In this document: piece by piece, positions 28,875 through 38,277 of the stretch
Layout of the letters: every line of letters starts with the position of its first letter
Numbering within the stretch: position 1 is the first letter of the stretch
IMG/VR virus record: IMGVR_UViG_3300032242_000920
Span: 1 to 64,000 of that record
DNA length: 64,000 nt
Reading direction: 5' to 3' (one strand)
Source: a virus
The notes under the pieces: generated by a model
What the model saw: the letters and a program-made list of their open reading frames with translations, nothing else
Database searches by the model: none
What the model was told of the DNA's origin: nothing
Made by a program: the position numbers and the translations under genes

Positions 28875-30567
28875 TGATTTTGAGTACGGCTATGAAAACG
28901 ATTCATATCGTGGAAATCCTAAACTCAAAAGAACAGAAACTAAGATTCCTTGGACACAGGAAAATATTGAAGAATATTTAAAATGTTCTAAGGACCCTGT
29001 TTACTTCTCTAAAAATTATGTTAAGATTATCAGCCTCGACAAAGGCGAGATGTTTTTTGAGCTATATCCTTTCCAGGAACAGATCATGCAAACCGTGCAA
29101 GACAATAGGTTTACAATTGTCAAGTGCGGCCGCCAGATGGGCAAAACACAATGTATGTCATCTTTGTTACTTTGGTATGCGCTGTTTCATGAAAACTACA
29201 GTATTGTAATTCTGGCTCACAAAGAACGGCAGGCCAGAGAAATTCTATCACGTGTTAAGTATTCCTATGAACTTCTTCCTAAATGGCTTCAGCAAGGTAT
29301 CGTTGAGTGGAATAAAGGTAATATTGAGCTAGAAAACGGTTCAAAGATTGCTACAAGTGCTACATCAGGTAGTGGTGTCCGTGGTGAATCTAGAAACTTA
29401 GTTTACCTGGACGAATTTGCTCACGTTGAAAATAATACACAGGAAGAGTTCTTCGAGTCTACTTACCCTGTTATCTCATCTGGTAAGTCAACAAAGCTTG
29501 TAATTACATCCACACCAAAAGGTATGGATATGTTCTACAAGATCTGGACAGAATCAGTTGAAGGTAGAAACTCATATAAACGAGTAGATGTTCATTGGTC
29601 GGCGATTCCTGGTCGTGATGAAGCTTGGAAACAAGAAACAATTCGCAATACATCTGAGCGCCAATTTGACCAAGAGTTTAACACGGAGTTTCTAGGTTCA
29701 TCCAATACACTTATTGAAGCCAAAAAACTTAGATCACTTCTATGGAAAGAACCACTTCAAAAGTTTGATGAGTTTGATGTGTATGAAACACCAATATATG
29801 GACACAAGTATGTAATTACAGTGGACACATCCAGAGGTGTGGGTATTGACTATTCAGTTTTTGTAGTCTTTGACGTAACTAATGTTCCATATAAGCTTGT
29901 TGCAAAATATAGAGACAACGAAATTTCACCTCTTCTATATCCAAACATTATTTGGCGAGCAGGCAAGTATTATAATGATGCAATGGTACTTGTGGAAACA
30001 AACGATAATGGTCAACAGATTGCTGATATTCTATTCTATGATCTAGAGTATGAGGGCGTTCTTCTTACACAATCAAAAGGTAGATCAGGCATCAAAGTCG
30101 GTGGTGGATATAAAACAAGACCTGTCCGAGGAATCAGAACAACAAAACAAGTCAAACGAATTGGTTGTTCTAACCTGAAAAGTTTAATTGAAAACGATAA
30201 ATTTGTTTTTAATGATTATGATCTCATCTACGAACTATTTCGTTTTATTGAAGTAGGTGGTTCTTATGAAGCTGAAGTAGGTCAACACGATGACGTAGTG
30301 ATGTGTTGTGTTTTATTTGCTTGGCTTGTAAATCAACATTACTTTAAGAATCAAACTGATACTGACGTTCGAGCCGATCTTTGGGCTGACAATAAAGACA
30401 TTATTGAAGATTCAATTACACCATTTGGAATCTTCAATGATGGTTGGGATGATCCAAAAACAGACATGGTCACTATGGATAAGTTTTATAACCTAGACAT
30501 TCACAAAGATGATTTTGATCCAGACGAATTCAAAGATCGTCTAGAGTATTGGGATAATAAATATTGA
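28867..30567 (+). CDS. gp17: Large terminase subunit gp17
   Basis: 566 residues. The ATPase domain has a Walker A CGRQMGKT at residues 87-94 and Walker B LVYLDEFAHV with Asp182-Glu183. A TSTPKGMD coupling motif follows. The nuclease domain begins with VITVDTSRGVG (Asp320) and ends with the acidic GQHDDVVM motif, giving the RNase H-type active site that cuts the concatemer. It packages DNA through the portal gp20. Length is close to T4 gp17 (610). Confidence 0.93.
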   Translation: MSDDFEYGYENDSYRGNPKLKRTETKIPWTQENIEEYLKCSKDPVYFSKNYVKIISLDKGEMFFELYPFQEQIMQTVQDNRFTIVKCGRQMGKTQCMSSLLLWYALFHENYSIVILAHKERQAREILSRVKYSYELLPKWLQQGIVEWNKGNIELENGSKIATSATSGSGVRGESRNLVYLDEFAHVENNTQEEFFESTYPVISSGKSTKLVITSTPKGMDMFYKIWTESVEGRNSYKRVDVHWSAIPGRDEAWKQETIRNTSERQFDQEFNTEFLGSSNTLIEAKKLRSLLWKEPLQKFDEFDVYETPIYGHKYVITVDTSRGVGIDYSVFVVFDVTNVPYKLVAKYRDNEISPLLYPNIIWRAGKYYNDAMVLVETNDNGQQIADILFYDLEYEGVLLTQSKGRSGIKVGGGYKTRPVRGIRTTKQVKRIGCSNLKSLIENDKFVFNDYDLIYELFRFIEVGGSYEAEVGQHDDVVMCCVLFAWLVNQHYFKNQTDTDVRADLWADNKDIIEDSITPFGIFNDGWDDPKTDMVTMDKFYNLDIHKDDFDPDEFKDRLEYWDNKY

Positions 30568-30612
30568 GATGCAAAAGCAACACTAATATTGAAATACTGC
30601 ATCTTATAAATA
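30567..30612 (+). promoter_or_regulatory. Late promoter (TATAAATA) preceded by an inverted repeat
   Basis: An exact TATAAATA at 30605-30612 lies 31 bp before the sheath ATG. Just upstream, AGATGCA (30567-30573) and TGCATCT (30598-30604) form a 7-bp inverted repeat whose right arm abuts the promoter box. Confidence 0.65.
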
Positions 30613-30643
30613 AAGAAAAAACCTTAAAAAGGAGTATGTTAAT

Positions 30644-32701
30644 ATGGCGATTCAAGTAAGTCCTGGTGTTGTTGTTCAAGAGTTTGACAACACTACAGTA
30701 GTTCCTGCAGTTTCTACATCGGTTGGTGCAATTGCTGGTGTGTTCAGTTCAGGCCCAGTAAACCAAAGAGTTCTAGTAAACTCAGAAACTCAACTAGTCC
30801 AAATCTTTGGTAAACCAAACACAAATAATTTCGAGACTTTCTTTACTGCAGCTAACTTCTTGGCTTATGGTAATGCTCTCTATGTTGTTCGTGTCGCTGA
30901 TGGTTCTGCCAATAATGCTTATGCAAACGTTGGTGCAATTACTACCGCACCTCAGTTTGCAAACTCTTCAGTATTTGTTGCTGCAAATAATGTAACAGAT
31001 AATAACGTAGCTTTTGTTGCACGCTCGGTTGGTTCTCAATCAAACGCTCTGAGAGTTTCAATTTGTGATAGTGCTAACGTTTATTCTTCAAATCTAGTAG
31101 CTGTAGGTGGTGCTTCTGCTAACTTTGTGTTTGTCTCAGGTAATAACGTAGCAGTAATTAATGCATCTTCGAATACAACTAGTCAAGCAAATACTACCGC
31201 AAATAACGTAATTAATCTTTTGACTGTTGGCGACTGGGTCAAGGTTGGAAATACTTCGCTTGGTTATCAATATCTCCAGGTTGCTAACGTTACTGGACCT
31301 ACTGGTGCTGAAACTACAGCTAATGCGACCAACTATTCAAACGGTGCTCAGGTTACATTTACTTCGGCTTATAATCTATCGAGCAATCTAACTTCAAGCA
31401 CAAACCAGACACAACGTTTCTGGGAATTCTATAACGTTGTTCCACAGGTTCCTGGTGTATCTTCATACATGAGCAATCAGGGTCTAACTGTTGCTGACCA
31501 ACTTCACATTGTTGTTCAGGATAGAACTGGTACATTCTCAACTGCACCTAACTCAATTCTTGAAGTTTGGCCTAACATGTCAAGAGCTACCGATGCTAAG
31601 ACACCTCAAGGTTCTACAAACTACTTCAAGAATGTGATTAATCAGAATTCCAGCTTTATCTACGCTGGTAGCTATAACAGAACTGGTGCTGTCTCAAATA
31701 CTTCAACTTCACTAACCGCACCAACTACTACAACACCATTGTCTGCAAACCTTTCAAACGGATCAGATTCCGCTTCGGAAAGCACAATTTCACTTGCTGC
31801 TGTTGCTCAAGGTTATGATCAGTTCAAAAACAAGACCGATGTTGATATCTCGCTGGTGATGCAAGGTAAAGCAATCGGTAATACAACCTCTAATACAGCT
31901 GCAGGTCTTTCAAACTACATCATCAGTAATATTGCTGAAGGCAGAAAAGATTGTGTGGCATTTGTGTCACCAGATAGCGCAATTGTAACCGCTGCGGATC
32001 CTTCACAATATGCAGTTGACTTTAGAAATAAAGGTATCACAATTGCAAGCTCATATGCAGTACTTGATGGCAACTATAAGTATCAGTACGACAAGTACAA
32101 TGATGTTTATCGTTGGGTTCCATTAAATGGTGATATTGCTGGTCTTTGTGCTTATACTGATCTTGCAAGAGACCCATGGTGGTCGCCAGCTGGTTTCAAT
32201 CGTGGTCAGATCAAGAATGTAACCAAGCTTGCATTTAATCCAAATCAGGCACAACGTGATCTTCTGTATCAAAACTACGTAAACCCAGTGGCAAACTTCC
32301 AAGGTCAAGGAACCATTCTGTATGGTGATAAGACACTTCTTGGTCAGCCATCGGCATTTGACCGTATTAATGTTCGTAGACTGTTTATTGTCCTTGAAAA
32401 GGCTATTGCAATTGCTTCACAGGCAAGTCTCTTTGAGTTCAATGATGACTTTACCAGAAACAAGTTTGTAAACCTTGTAACACCTTTCCTTCGTCAGGTA
32501 CAAGGTCGCCGTGGTATCTATAACTTCAGAGTGGTTTGCGATACAACCAACAATACTCCACAGGTTATTGATGCTAATCAGTTTGTTGGTGACATTTATA
32601 TCCAACCAGCGAAGAGCATTAACTTTATCCAGCTGAACTTTGTTGCTGTTCGTACAGGTGTTGACTTCAACACTATTGTCGGTCAATTTGGTGGATCATA
32701 A
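30644..32701 (+). CDS. gp18: Tail sheath protein gp18
   Basis: 685 residues, near the T4 length (659). The N-terminus SPGVVVQEFDNTTVVPAVSTS is the classic sheath start that hooks neighbouring subunits. The C-terminal domain has WWSPAGFNRGQI, NPVANFQGQGTILYGDKTLL and FDRINVRRLFIVLEKAI, all conserved in T4-type sheaths. An inserted, protruding domain rich in Asn/Ser/Thr occupies the middle. It has its own late promoter and a strong GGAG ribosome-binding site, as expected for a highly expressed structural gene. Confidence 0.95.
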   Translation: MAIQVSPGVVVQEFDNTTVVPAVSTSVGAIAGVFSSGPVNQRVLVNSETQLVQIFGKPNTNNFETFFTAANFLAYGNALYVVRVADGSANNAYANVGAITTAPQFANSSVFVAANNVTDNNVAFVARSVGSQSNALRVSICDSANVYSSNLVAVGGASANFVFVSGNNVAVINASSNTTSQANTTANNVINLLTVGDWVKVGNTSLGYQYLQVANVTGPTGAETTANATNYSNGAQVTFTSAYNLSSNLTSSTNQTQRFWEFYNVVPQVPGVSSYMSNQGLTVADQLHIVVQDRTGTFSTAPNSILEVWPNMSRATDAKTPQGSTNYFKNVINQNSSFIYAGSYNRTGAVSNTSTSLTAPTTTTPLSANLSNGSDSASESTISLAAVAQGYDQFKNKTDVDISLVMQGKAIGNTTSNTAAGLSNYIISNIAEGRKDCVAFVSPDSAIVTAADPSQYAVDFRNKGITIASSYAVLDGNYKYQYDKYNDVYRWVPLNGDIAGLCAYTDLARDPWWSPAGFNRGQIKNVTKLAFNPNQAQRDLLYQNYVNPVANFQGQGTILYGDKTLLGQPSAFDRINVRRLFIVLEKAIAIASQASLFEFNDDFTRNKFVNLVTPFLRQVQGRRGIYNFRVVCDTTNNTPQVIDANQFVGDIYIQPAKSINFIQLNFVAVRTGVDFNTIVGQFGGS

Positions 32702-32725
32702 TAGAACTTATAAGGAGTAGATAAT

Positions 32726-33292
32726 ATGGCATTTAATATCAATCAGGTACTTCAAAACTTTCAGTTTGAAGGTGCTCGTCCTACATTATTCGATGTAAGA
32801 ATTACAAACCCAATCAACTCTATTGCTGATAGCAAAGTTCAATTTCTTTGCAGTGCAACATCACTTCCAGAGTCGACTTTAGGTAATGTACCAGTTCCTT
32901 ACTTCGGTCGTGTAATCAACTTTGCTGGTGACAGAACATATAGTCCCTGGACTGTCACAGTTATGAACGACGAAGATTTTCTTGTTCGTAACGCTCTTGA
33001 GGAATGGTCGAATGCCATTAACCAGAGACAACAAAATACAAGACTACCTAGTGCTTCTAACCAACTATATAAGTCAACAGCAACAGTAAGACAGTTTAAT
33101 AAGGCTGGTACTGCGGTAAGATCTTATAAGTTTAATGGAATCTATCCTTCGACTATTCAGCCAATCGGTCTTGATTGGTCTGATACTAATCAGTTTGAAA
33201 GATTCCAGGTTACATTTACATACGATTGGTGGCAAATCTCAACAAGCGGTGACGATACAAATAATGCTTCTGCTTCTGCCGGTGGTGCATAA
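32726..33292 (+). CDS. gp19: Tail tube protein gp19
   Basis: 188 residues. MAFNINQVLQNFQFEGARPTLF, then FLCSATSLPEST and YFGRVINFAGDRTYSPWTVTV, are hallmarks of T4-type tube proteins. The C-terminal FQVTFTYDWWQIS closes the beta barrel. Hexamers of gp19 stack to make the inner tube inside the gp18 sheath. It follows gp18 by 24 bp with an AAGGAG site. Confidence 0.93.
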   Translation: MAFNINQVLQNFQFEGARPTLFDVRITNPINSIADSKVQFLCSATSLPESTLGNVPVPYFGRVINFAGDRTYSPWTVTVMNDEDFLVRNALEEWSNAINQRQQNTRLPSASNQLYKSTATVRQFNKAGTAVRSYKFNGIYPSTIQPIGLDWSDTNQFERFQVTFTYDWWQISTSGDDTNNASASAGGA

Positions 33293-33294
33293 AC

Positions 33295-33302
33295 CATAAA
33301 TA
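33295..33302 (+). promoter_or_regulatory. Late promoter (CATAAATA)
   Basis: CATAAATA 34 bp before the GTG start of gp20; the T4 late consensus with one change. Confidence 0.5.
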
Positions 33303-33336
33303 TATTATAATGGTTTTATGAGAAGGCAGTAGTATA

Positions 33337-35031
33337 GTGCAATTACTTGGTTTTGAGATTTCACGTAAAAAAGAGAAACTAGATCTAGTTTCATTTGCTC
33401 CTAAAGAGACAGATGACGGAGCACTAGTTGTAACGGCTGGCGGCACCTACGGTACCTATTTGGACATGGAAGGTGCCGCCAAGACCGAGGCGGAAATCGT
33501 AGTCAAATATAGAGAAATGGCGCTTCAACCAGAGCTTGAAAAGGCTATTGATGAAGTCACCAATGAAGCAATTGTAAAAGAGGGCAATGAACAAATTGTC
33601 ACTCTTAATCTTGACGACTGTAAGGATCTATCCGATAAAGTTAAAAAGATTGTAAATGACGAATTTGAAAATATTACTCGCTTACTAAACTTCAATAACT
33701 ACGGATATGAAATTTTTCGTAGATGGTATATTGACGGTCGTGTGTATTACCATGTGATCATTGATGAAAATGATCCAGAACGTGGTATTCAAGAACTCAG
33801 ATATATTGATCCAAGAAAGATCCGAAAGGTTCGATTGCTTTCAAGAGAAAAGCGCGGCAAAGTTTTTGTCAATAGGAATACTGCTGAGTTCTATGTTTAC
33901 AATGAAAAGGGCTTCAAGGCCACTGGTGCCAATGCAATGGATAACCAAGGACTTAGAATTACCTCAGATTCAATCCTTCATGCAACATCTGGCCTGATGG
34001 ATAAAGACGGAAAGCTTGTTCTTTCATATCTTCATAAAGCAATTAAACCACTCAACCAACTTCGTATTCTAGAAGATGCTACGGTTATCTACCGTATTTC
34101 TCGTGCTCCAGAACGCAGAGTGTTTTACATTGATGTTGGTCAGATGCCTAAAATGAAGGCAGAACAACACATGCGTGACATGATGGTCAAGCATAAGAAT
34201 CGTTTAATCTATGATGCTTCATCTGGTCAGGTTCGCGATGATCGTAAGTTTATGACTATGATTGAAGATTATTGGTTGCCACGTAGAGAAGGTCAGAACG
34301 GAACAGAGATTACAACTCTTCCTGCTGGCCAAAATCTAGGTGAAATGTCTGATGTTGAATACTTTGAGAAGAAACTATACATGGCACTTAATGTGCCAAT
34401 TTCTCGGATTCATCCAGAACAATCAATGTTTAGTCTTGGCAGGTCAGGTCAGATCACTAGAGATGAACTATCATTCCAGAAGTTTATTGCAAGACTTCGT
34501 CTACGATTCTCAAACATTCTATTAAATGCTCTTGAGAAACAACTGATTCTTAAAAAGGTTTTCTCTCAGAGTGATTGGGATTCAATTAAAGATCTTGTTC
34601 ACTTTGATTATGCAAGAGATAACTATTTTGCTGAACTTAAAGATTCTGAAATTCTTATGAATCGTTTAACTGCTTTGCAACAAATTACTCCATATCTTGG
34701 TACTTTCTTCTCACAAGAATATGTAAAGTCTAATGTGCTTATGCAGACACAAAATGATATTGAAGAAATTCAAAAACAAATGGATCAAGAAGCTCAACAG
34801 ATGGCATCAAAAGGTTTGAATCCAGATGGAACACCTATACAACAAATGATGCCTCAGGATGGAGAGCAAGATCCAACTCAAGCATCAGATCAACAACAAG
34901 ATGATCAAGGTCAGTTTAATCCGAATGATACCGACCAACGAAAAGAAATAATTGTTCAAGGTAAAAATGGGCCTTATGAGCGAAAGCTTCGAGTTAAAGA
35001 TAACGACTTACCAAGTAACTTTGTTTTATAA
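33337..35031 (+). CDS. gp20: Portal vertex protein gp20
   Basis: 564 residues from a GTG with AAGG upstream; the nearby ATG at 33319 runs into a stop. Conserved portal segments include LREL-like QELRYIDPRKIRKVRLL, APERRVFYIDVGQMPKMKAEQ, LPAGQNLGEMSDVEYFEKKLY and ALNVPISRIHPEQ. Twelve copies form the channel for DNA packaging and exit at one capsid vertex. The C-terminal 70 residues are Gln/Asp-rich and probably disordered. Confidence 0.93.
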   Translation: MQLLGFEISRKKEKLDLVSFAPKETDDGALVVTAGGTYGTYLDMEGAAKTEAEIVVKYREMALQPELEKAIDEVTNEAIVKEGNEQIVTLNLDDCKDLSDKVKKIVNDEFENITRLLNFNNYGYEIFRRWYIDGRVYYHVIIDENDPERGIQELRYIDPRKIRKVRLLSREKRGKVFVNRNTAEFYVYNEKGFKATGANAMDNQGLRITSDSILHATSGLMDKDGKLVLSYLHKAIKPLNQLRILEDATVIYRISRAPERRVFYIDVGQMPKMKAEQHMRDMMVKHKNRLIYDASSGQVRDDRKFMTMIEDYWLPRREGQNGTEITTLPAGQNLGEMSDVEYFEKKLYMALNVPISRIHPEQSMFSLGRSGQITRDELSFQKFIARLRLRFSNILLNALEKQLILKKVFSQSDWDSIKDLVHFDYARDNYFAELKDSEILMNRLTALQQITPYLGTFFSQEYVKSNVLMQTQNDIEEIQKQMDQEAQQMASKGLNPDGTPIQQMMPQDGEQDPTQASDQQQDDQGQFNPNDTDQRKEIIVQGKNGPYERKLRVKDNDLPSNFVL

Positions 35032-35034
35032 ATA
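35027..35034 (+). promoter_or_regulatory. Late promoter (TATAAATA) overlapping the gp20 stop
   Basis: An exact TATAAATA that includes the portal stop codon and lies 13 bp before the small core-protein ATG. The spacing to the start is short, so the transcript leader would be only a few bases; an AAAGGA site fits in it. Confidence 0.5.
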
Positions 35035-35047
35035 AAAGGAATGAAAT

Positions 35048-35218
35048 ATGGAAGATGAACTAGACATTCAGGATCTGCTTAATGCAGCAATTAATGGTGA
35101 CGTGGCCGATTTGGAACGTTCATTTGATGCAGTGGTAAGATCAAAGATTAATCATGCTATCGAGTATAGAAAACAAGAATTAGCTCAGAACCTAGGGCAC
35201 ACTGACGAGGACGAGTAA
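35048..35218 (+). CDS. Small acidic prohead core protein, gp67-like
   Basis: A 56-residue acidic protein (MEDELDIQDLLNAAING at the N-terminus, ending LGHTDEDE) lying between the portal and the protease genes, the place of T4 gene 67. Small size, high charge and position fit a prohead core (scaffold) peptide that gp21 would degrade. Its TAA shares its last base with the ATG of the next gene. The assignment is by position and composition, not by clear sequence identity. Confidence 0.6.
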   Translation: MEDELDIQDLLNAAINGDVADLERSFDAVVRSKINHAIEYRKQELAQNLGHTDEDE

Positions 35219-36111
35219 TGGCAAATAAAGAAAAACAAGCAAAAGTCGATGGTGATGCTGTAGTAAATAGAGACGCTGGTTATACTAACAGCGGCAAGAA
35301 AACACAGCCAGACGGTGAAACCAGAGACGGCCATCACACTTCAAAGGAAGTTCAGGGTCCTACGGACGGTACAACTGCAAAGGGTGAGCCTCTTGAAGAT
35401 CTAGGACTTCTTGGTAATCCAGACACAATGTTTAAGGGACCAAAGAAAGCATTAAGTGGTGCTCGTAAGGCAGATCAACATGCAGCAACAGGTACTGCCG
35501 GTAACATGAACGAAAATCCTTTCCATTCTGTTCTAAGAGCTAAGTATTTTTCTGAGTCAGACAATCCAGGTGATGGTAATGCTCCTGCAACTTCAGACTC
35601 ACCATCATATGGTATGCAAGCCGTAAACAATACAGATTTTCGTCCATCACGTCCTGATGTAAAGTCAATTCTTGAAGGTATTGCACTTCAGGCTGCAGAG
35701 GCTTTTGAAGCTTTGGATGAAAACTCTAACATCCCTAATCAACTTATAAGTGAACTTCAGAATTGTTCTAAAAGTGTGACTAAACTGTATGAGTTTGCTA
35801 CAAAGAATCAGACAGATGATGGCACTCAGGATGCCTCAGATACACCACCTGTTCAAAAAGATACAGCAGAGCGTAAGCCTGAAGGTGTATATAAGGAAGA
35901 AGTAGAAGATCTAGCTGAGCTTTCGGCTGGTCAAAAGAAAATTGCTGCTGCTGGAAAAGCAATTGATCCAAACAATGATGAAGATGAAATTGATGCCGAT
36001 GACCTTCTGGCACTTCGCATGCGCCGTAAAAATTCAAAGAAAGATATGAGCGAAGCACTTCATCTTGCTTTCAACAAAATTCTATGGAGTAAATTAAATG
36101 GCGATAGTTAA
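35218..36111 (+). CDS. Putative prohead core/head protein (gp68 position)
   Basis: 297 residues, hydrophilic and low-complexity at the N-terminus, with helical segments DVKSILEGIALQAAEAFEAL and QLISELQNCSKSVTKLYEF. The C-terminal part has ELSAGQKKIAAAGKAIDPNND and a basic SEALHLAFNKILW tail. It occupies the gp68 slot between gp67-like and gp21. Several LxE or IxE sites of the type cut by gp21 are present (for example LLGN-flanking LEDLG, LLAL-flanking regions are less clear). A core or internal head protein is likely; homology to T4 gp68 is not evident. Confidence 0.5.
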   Translation: MANKEKQAKVDGDAVVNRDAGYTNSGKKTQPDGETRDGHHTSKEVQGPTDGTTAKGEPLEDLGLLGNPDTMFKGPKKALSGARKADQHAATGTAGNMNENPFHSVLRAKYFSESDNPGDGNAPATSDSPSYGMQAVNNTDFRPSRPDVKSILEGIALQAAEAFEALDENSNIPNQLISELQNCSKSVTKLYEFATKNQTDDGTQDASDTPPVQKDTAERKPEGVYKEEVEDLAELSAGQKKIAAAGKAIDPNNDEDEIDADDLLALRMRRKNSKKDMSEALHLAFNKILWSKLNGDS

Positions 36112-36463
36112 GAATCAAATTGGCGGTCACGCCGGTACGGTTGATTTAGGCAACACTGTTTATTCATTTGCTAATCTGTCATCAAATACTTCTTTGGAAA
36201 CTGTTACTGGTGTAGCAATTACGGCAGCAATGGGCTCGGGTGACTGGGTCATTTATATGGGTAACACGCTTGTTTGGCAAACTTATGCCAATACTGCATT
36301 CCTATATGACTTTAGTGCTCTTGGTGCTACATTAAACCAAAATATTCTTTGCACAGGTAATAGCACATACCAAACTGGTACTATTACACTTAAAACCGTA
36401 GGATCACAAAGTTCAATTGCTCTAAGAATTGCCAAGTACGGCTACAACACTGCTGGAGTCTAA
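36098..36463 (+). CDS. Beta-rich protein of unknown function inside the head-assembly cluster
   Basis: 121 residues overlapping the previous gene by 14 bp and ending 1 bp before gp21. It starts MAIVKNQIGGHAGTVDLGN and continues as Thr/Ser/Asn-rich strands (LETVTGVAITAAMGSGDWVIYMGNT is the core), quite unlike core or scaffold proteins. Composition matches the fibre and decoration proteins elsewhere in the window. It may be a head decoration or minor capsid protein. T4 has nothing like it between 68 and 21. Confidence 0.5.
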   Translation: MAIVKNQIGGHAGTVDLGNTVYSFANLSSNTSLETVTGVAITAAMGSGDWVIYMGNTLVWQTYANTAFLYDFSALGATLNQNILCTGNSTYQTGTITLKTVGSQSSIALRIAKYGYNTAGV

Positions 36464-36464
36464 T

Positions 36465-37130
36465 ATGTTACTTATTACAGAAAACATTGAAGAAGTACAG
36501 TATATTACTGAAGCTCGTGAAGACGGCAAGAAGAATGTCTATGTCGAAGGTATCTATATGGTCGCCGAGACAAAGAACAGAAACGGTCGTATCTACCCTA
36601 AATTAGCACTTGAGAACGCTATTAATAAGTATAGCGAAGCATATATTGCTACTAAAAGAGCATATGGTGAACTAGGTCACCCTACCGGTCCTACAATTAA
36701 TCTTGATCGTGTATGCGTAATGCACGAGTCATTAAAGTGGGATGGTAACAATATCATTGGTAGATCAAAAGTTACAAGTACACCTTTTGGTGAAATTGTA
36801 AAAGGACTCATTGAAGATGGTGCATCACTAGGTATGTCATCACGCGGCATGGGTTCAGTAGAAATGAAGAATGGCATCATGGAAGTAAAGAATGACTTCA
36901 TGCTTGCTACTGCAGCAGATGTTGTTGCTGATCCTTCAGCACCAAAAGCTTTTGTTCGCGGCATCATGGAAAATATAGAATGGATCTACGATGCCATTCA
37001 AGGTGAGTGGAAAGCACAGGATTTTGTAGAAGAAACAAAAAAGAAGTTTCACAAATCATCAGTCACTCAAATCAATGAGCAATCCATTGCTCACTTCGAA
37101 CAGTTTATCAATCTACTTTCTAGAAAGTAA
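36465..37130 (+). CDS. gp21: Prohead core protease gp21
   Basis: I place the start at ATG 36465, 1 bp after the previous stop, giving 221 residues; a longer in-frame start would overlap the upstream gene. AYGELGHPTGPTINLDRV contains the catalytic His, and ASLGMSSRGMGSV the catalytic Ser, as in T4 gp21 and herpes-like assembly proteases. gp21 cuts scaffold, core and capsid proteins during head maturation. Length is close to T4 gp21 (212). Confidence 0.92.
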   Translation: MLLITENIEEVQYITEAREDGKKNVYVEGIYMVAETKNRNGRIYPKLALENAINKYSEAYIATKRAYGELGHPTGPTINLDRVCVMHESLKWDGNNIIGRSKVTSTPFGEIVKGLIEDGASLGMSSRGMGSVEMKNGIMEVKNDFMLATAADVVADPSAPKAFVRGIMENIEWIYDAIQGEWKAQDFVEETKKKFHKSSVTQINEQSIAHFEQFINLLSRK

Positions 37131-37132
37131 TT

Positions 37133-37140
37133 AATAAATA
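37133..37140 (+). promoter_or_regulatory. Late promoter candidate (AATAAATA)
   Basis: AATAAATA, followed by a further AATAAA, 28 bp before the gp22 ATG. Confidence 0.4.
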
Positions 37141-37168
37141 AATAAAATACAATCCAAGGAGTACTAGA

Positions 37169-38245
37169 ATGGCAACTAACAATAAAAGAGACCTGAATGA
37201 ATTCAAGTCTGTAGATGGCCAGAGTGAACTTCCGGGAACTGCTGTATCTGGTAGTGCATCACGTGCTGCCGATAAGACTACAGGAGAAACCGATTACTCT
37301 GCTACTACTAAGGCTGAGGTAATGTCAAAGATCATGGGTGATCTCATGGCAAAGGACATGAAGGACGTCATGGACGTTTATCATGCAATTACTTCAAATA
37401 GCAACTCAAACCGTCGTATGGCTGATAAGTCAACTTCTGGTGAGACATATGCAACAACAACTCATAGCCCAACCGCAGTATCTGGTATTAATCCAGATGC
37501 AGTCACCGTAAAGCCAGTGGTTGCACGTGAAGATGTTTCCGAAATCTTTGCTGGTAGTGAACTTTCAGAAGAGCTTCTAAGCCGTGCATCGACCGTATAT
37601 GAAGCAGCTGTAAACTCACGTCTTGCTATTATTGAAACAAGACTGCAAGAGCAGTATGCAGAGACACTTTCTGAAGCAATCGACCTTATGCATGACGAGA
37701 TGCTTGAATCACTTGACAAGTATGTAACATATGTTGCAAGTCAATGGATGGAAGAGAATCAACTTGCTGTTGACAATGGTCTGAAGGCTGAAATGGCTGA
37801 AGAGTTTATCCTTGGTCTCAAGGACATCTTTGAAGCTAATTACGTAACAGTTTCACCTGATCGTTCTGATATTGTTACTTCGATGGCCGAGGAAATTGAC
37901 CATCTTAACTCACGACTTAACGAAGCAGTTGAAGATAACATTAAGCTCACTGAAGAGCTTAATAATGCAAAAATTGCAGACTTAGTTGCAGAACATGCTG
38001 CAAGCCTAACCGTGTCTCAAAGAGAGAAGTTTGCTTCTCTAATTGAGAATATTGTTTATGAAGATGTAAATGACCTTACTCGTAAGATTGAAAACATCAA
38101 GGAAACCTACTTCTCTGATAATATCTCACATCGTAATGCTTCAGCGGAGCCTTTAACTGAAGGCTATGAAATTGAAGAAGAACAAGAAATTCCTTCGAAT
38201 ATGAAGGCTTATTCTGAAGCAATCTCGAGAACTTTAAAAAAATAA
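37169..38245 (+). CDS. gp22: Scaffold (prohead core) protein gp22
   Basis: 358 residues, directly before gp23. Long acidic coiled-coil helices dominate (SEELLSRASTVYEAAVNSRL, EEIDHLNSRLNEAVEDNIKL), and the C-terminus EGYEIEEEQEIPSNMKAYSEAIS resembles gp22 of T4-like phages. Many LxE and IxE tripeptides give gp21 cleavage sites. It forms the inner core on which gp23 assembles and is degraded on maturation. Confidence 0.88.
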   Translation: MATNNKRDLNEFKSVDGQSELPGTAVSGSASRAADKTTGETDYSATTKAEVMSKIMGDLMAKDMKDVMDVYHAITSNSNSNRRMADKSTSGETYATTTHSPTAVSGINPDAVTVKPVVAREDVSEIFAGSELSEELLSRASTVYEAAVNSRLAIIETRLQEQYAETLSEAIDLMHDEMLESLDKYVTYVASQWMEENQLAVDNGLKAEMAEEFILGLKDIFEANYVTVSPDRSDIVTSMAEEIDHLNSRLNEAVEDNIKLTEELNNAKIADLVAEHAASLTVSQREKFASLIENIVYEDVNDLTRKIENIKETYFSDNISHRNASAEPLTEGYEIEEEQEIPSNMKAYSEAISRTLKK

Positions 38246-38252
38246 ATAAATA
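38241..38252 (+). promoter_or_regulatory. Late promoter candidate (overlapping AATAAATA boxes)
   Basis: Two overlapping AATAAATA matches lie at the end of gp22, about 26-37 bp before the gp23 ATG. Two registers of the box may help high capsid expression. Confidence 0.4.
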
Positions 38253-38277
38253 AGAAGATAACAAGGAGTTTAATCTT

